From assembly GCA_021464525.1 (NCBI GenBank), contig JADRCO010000005.1, positions 1 through 64,000 of the forward strand: a DNA stretch of 64,000 nucleotides, read 5' to 3'. The notes below the pieces were generated by a model. That model was not told the origin of the DNA. It saw nothing but the letters and a program-made list of their open reading frames with translations, and did no database searches. Positions 60,637 to 64,000 of this stretch are shown here, piece by piece. Position 1 is the stretch's first letter. Every line of letters begins with the position of its first letter. Made by a program: the position numbers and the translations under genes. Source of the stretch: Rhizophagus sp. LPA8_4_AMF (Eukaryota; Glomeromycota; Glomeromycetes; Glomerales; Glomeraceae).

Positions 60637-63600
60637 TTATTTCTTGAATTTCTTTCTACGGCTAACTCTACCATTTTTAGCCTTTCGTTTTTCTTTTAAT
60701 TTTCTTTGTTTATAAATTTGATCTGCCGTTTTTAATTCATTTTTAGGTTTCATTTTAGTTGATAAATTAAAACTTTTTTCCTGATCATTCGGATCACCAG
60801 TTTTTGATGCTTTTTTGAGCTTCTTTTCATAATCTTTAGATAAAGGATCCAAAGGTTTGGGTGTTGTAATTTTTTTATGTCGAAATTGTTTCGCATTTAT
60901 ATTTACATTGGGAAGTTCTTTTTCTCCCATACGTGGAACTTGAAGTTTATTTTGTTGTTGCCACTCTTTAAACCTAAAATGAAAAATATATATTAATACT
61001 TTTAAGAATCGAGTTAAGAATCTAAATCTGTTTGAATTAAAATTTACCTTCCACTCTTATATGTAGCGGGAATTTTAATTCCACTTTCAGTGGTAATAAG
61101 TTTTTTATTATCTGACCCTATATTATTTCCTCTCACAAAATTTTTCTTTTTACTGTCCCATCTCAAAGCTTTAGCTTTATTACTTTGTGGAATATGCTCA
61201 TCGGTTTGAGTTTCTATTGAAGCTTTCTTGGATTCTTCGGCAAATGACACGCCTTGATTTACAGAATATCTAAAATCAAAACGAAAATATTCTTATTCAA
61301 GTGTAATCTCTAAAAAATTCGACTTTTTTTAAAAAAAATTGGTTTACCCTTTTTCAGTATTTGCATCTTTTTGAAAATGAGGAATATAGAATTCATCATC
61401 ACGGAATCGATCATTCTTTTGTTTTTTGGCTATATAATAAAGCAGATATTAGTTCATTATAAACTTATCATATTAGAAAAGACGAATTTACCAAAGCATA
61501 CAATGCATAATACGCACAAATTCCGAAATTATCATCATTGGATTTCCTCTTTTTGGAACCTTTAATAACGGTTTCCTATTAAAAAAATAGTAAAATATAT
61601 ATTATATAATATGTTATTTAAACCCGAAACCAATTTGAGATGAATTCTTACCTCATTTTTTTCATCATCAGAATTAGATAATTCAGAAGAATTTGCATGT
61701 TCTGATAGATTTTCGTTCAATGTTTTATTTGGGATAGACTTATGCGCTTCAATTACTTTTGAAACATTTTCTCGCCGTTGTCTCATAAATTGCGCTGTTT
61801 TCTTGTTTCCTCGATTCCCGATTTCAAATATAGTCTATAACATTATAATTAATTTAAATATCCGTTAAAACAGTTTCTCATTTAAATTGAAAAATAAATA
61901 AGTAAATAAATTTATTCACTTCATGCGGCCTGAAACTAAAAATCGAACTAATTAAATTTTGTCGGTCCTTTTCTTTTTCACCAATCTTATCAGCTGAAAT
62001 AAAAAGAAAAAGAAATTATAGAGGGAGAAAAAAAAGCAAATAATTTAAAAATATGAGGATCGATACTAACCAAAAAGAAAATGTACATCGGTATAGTTCT
62101 CTGATGCCATAATCTCCTTGGCTCTTTTATAACTTTCCGAAGATGCCGACAATCTGGATTTGCAATATTGCTTATAACCATTCTTTGCAACGCTATTAAG
62201 CGCTTCAATATTACTCACTTCTGTGAGTTTGCCTTTAACCCACTCCAAATTCATGTCCAACGCATCAGTAGGGAAACAGCCCATAATAATGTCAGAAGCA
62301 TAATCTGGTTGTGAACTTGCTGTTGACCCTATCACCAAACGACGACCGAGAAACAACTGAAGATCTAGTAAATAAGGAAGCTGCGATTTTTTATTAAAAT
62401 GAAAAGAAATTTAACTATCTTTCATTTATAATAAATACCTCTTCAGGATTTATTAATGAATAAGCCCAACCTCTCCTACCAGCTCTTGCCGTTCGACCAA
62501 CTCTATGAACAAAAATTTTACTACTACAAACAAAATCATAATTTATTACATTCTCCAATATTGGAATGTCTATACCGCGAGCAGCAACATCTGTAACAAC
62601 TAATAAACTAGATTGACCGGTTCGGAAATTATTTATCTGTATTTTTCGTGCTGTCTGATCAAGTGAACCATAAATATATGAAGTTTGATATCCAGCCATA
62701 TTCAATAAATTTGTTATATATTCAACATGGTGTTTTGTCGATACAAATATTATAGTTTGGTGAGAATGCAATTCATTAAAAGTATTTTTCGACTTTTTTT
62801 TATTCGATTTAGACTTGACATCATCACTTGTGGGATTTAAATTGAGTGGCACTTTGATAATCTCTTTTAGAATATATAATAAAGCAGCTTCCTTTTCCAA
62901 TTGTTTTACAAAAAAGAAGGCCATCTAAATCGTTTAATTTTCTTGATTAATTCGTGGATTGAAAGATAACAATTAAAAGCTAATCGTGATAAAAGATAAA
63001 AGTTATACCTCTAAATCAGCGCTAATCTTGGAATCTACATCCAATCTTACTAAAGTTGGATCTTGTAAACCAGCTTTTGCAAAATCTACAAGCGATTGAG
63101 GTAAAGTTGCAGAAAAAAGCATAGTCTGTCTCGATTGAGGTAGTCTATGCAACATTTCATGCAATTGGACTGAAAATCCTAGTTCGAATAATCTTACAAA
63201 ATAAAAATGTGGCCAATTTAATAATGGTTAAATTAATAATAAAAGTAACATGATATGTTATTCAGAAAATCTACCTATCAGCTTCATCAAAAACAATATA
63301 TTCAACACTTTTGAGTTCTATGTCCATTTCAATTATCAAATGAAGTAGGCGTCCTGGGGTTGCGATAACACTAACATGTGTAACAGTTAGAGTAGGTTTA
63401 TTTTGAACGTTTAAATTATGACAATTACATACATATCGGGATTTCCTGCAATCATCGCAAATTGATCTTCTAAATTATCACCACCAACCACTAAGCAAGA
63501 CCTCAGATCGGTATATTTTGCAAGTTCTTTACAAACTTTTTGTGTCTGGAGTGCTAGTTCACGTGACGGTGATAATATAATTGCACGCGCACCTACCTAA

Positions 63601-64000
63601 ATCAAAATTGCATTAATTGTATTAAAATTACAGCATCGTATTAATTTTATTATTATAATTTGCTTACTTTAGCAGAATGGCTTTTTAACTTTTCTAACAT
63701 CGGTATCAAAAATGCTGCAGTTTTTCCAGATCCTGTTCGTGCCATTCCTACAACATCATTCCCTTCCATAATAAGTGGAATTGTCTTGCGTTGAATAGGT
63801 GTTGGAACTTTAAAACCCTTATGCAATATTGCTTTAAATACTGGATAACTTAATCCTATAGATTATAATCGAGAAAAAAATTAAAGTTTCTGATCCAAAA
63901 AATTTGTTTGTATATAAAACGAGTAAAATAATTTATACCCATTGATTGAAAGCCGCCAGATTTTTTCTTTTTCCTATTTTTTGCTTGAAGTTGTTTAGAA
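60637..64000 (-). CDS. DBP10: ATP-dependent DEAD-box RNA helicase Dbp10/DDX54 (5' end beyond the window)
   Basis: Thirteen exons are visible: from the window end to 63939, then 63855-63668, 63596-63433, 63370-63275, 63192-63009, 62924-62439, 62380-62071, 61993-61920, 61834-61652, 61575-61518, 61429-61348, 61269-61048 and 60973-60637. All junctions are GT-AG and keep frame. About 815 residues are seen, and the N-terminus is missing. Helicase motifs in order: Q motif ([10 protein letters not shown]), I ARTGSGKT, Ia [68 protein letters not shown]. The lead-in GGFQSMGLSYP and the conserved C-terminal part ([10 protein letters not shown], a YKSGRFKEWQ block and a Lys/Arg-rich end) identify Dbp10, a nucleolar factor of 60S ribosomal subunit assembly. 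One donor (GTGCGT after 61518) is less usual. Twelve introns are visible in this portion. Confidence 0.93.

Overview
The window is AT-rich, intron-rich eukaryotic DNA that fits an arbuscular mycorrhizal fungus (Glomeromycotina, most like Rhizophagus). This is inferred from gene content: several TKL-type kinases with HRDLH catalytic loops, one fused to a long Sel1-like repeat array; a BTB-domain fragment; decayed MULE-type transposons; short introns of about 60-120 nt with GTAAGT-like donors; and long AT-rich intergenic stretches. No database search was possible, so the species is not certain.

Layout. 1-9 kb: repeats, inverted repeats and two decayed coding regions. 9.2-13.4 kb (+): a five-exon kinase plus Sel1-repeat gene. 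14.8-15.8 kb (+): a six-exon ubiquitin-conjugating-enzyme-like gene whose catalytic Cys position is Gly. 16.9-19.1 kb (-): a secreted multicopper oxidase with one apparent 1-nt frame break. 20.3-24 kb: a dispersed repeat, a decayed MULE, a Helitron-like end, a 300-nt polypurine tract and a BTB fragment. 28.1-33.9 kb (+): a kinase gene holding the most striking feature, described below. 37.6-42.2 kb (-): one gene with four tandem kinase-like domains, of which only the last looks catalytic. 42.9-50.4 kb: another decayed MULE, a second copy of the dispersed repeat and decayed repetitive genes. 54.9-55.7 kb (+): a secreted acidic-repeat protein. 56.9-57.1 kb: a hAT-type MITE. 57.3-59.1 kb (-): a paralogue of the first kinase that has lost its Sel1 repeats. 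60.6 kb to the window edge (-): the intron-rich DBP10/DDX54 RNA helicase gene, running off the end.

Main discovery. Between an acidic N-terminal exon (ending 28347) and a kinase-domain exon (starting 32543), about 4.2 kb reads as a tandem array of complete introns separated by exons of exactly three nucleotides. Thirty-nine times in a row an acceptor AG is followed by three variable bases and then a GTAAGT-type donor. Most intervening units carry a CTAAC/CTAAT branch-point-like motif. The triplets vary (20 different ones) while the flanks stay similar. In the phase set by the upstream exon the triplets make a stop-free stretch of 39 residues rich in Ser, Asp, Gly, Tyr, Trp and Asn. Each unit keeps frame, so skipping any subset would still give an open kinase, which makes this a candidate combinatorial splicing array. 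The neighbouring tandem-kinase gene ends in several small phase-1 exons, a milder version of the same style.

How the genes relate: three kinase loci of one lineage-expanded family sit in 50 kb, with shared intron positions between the first and last. This points to local duplication, domain-wise exon duplication and decay. DBP10 is the only clear housekeeping gene.
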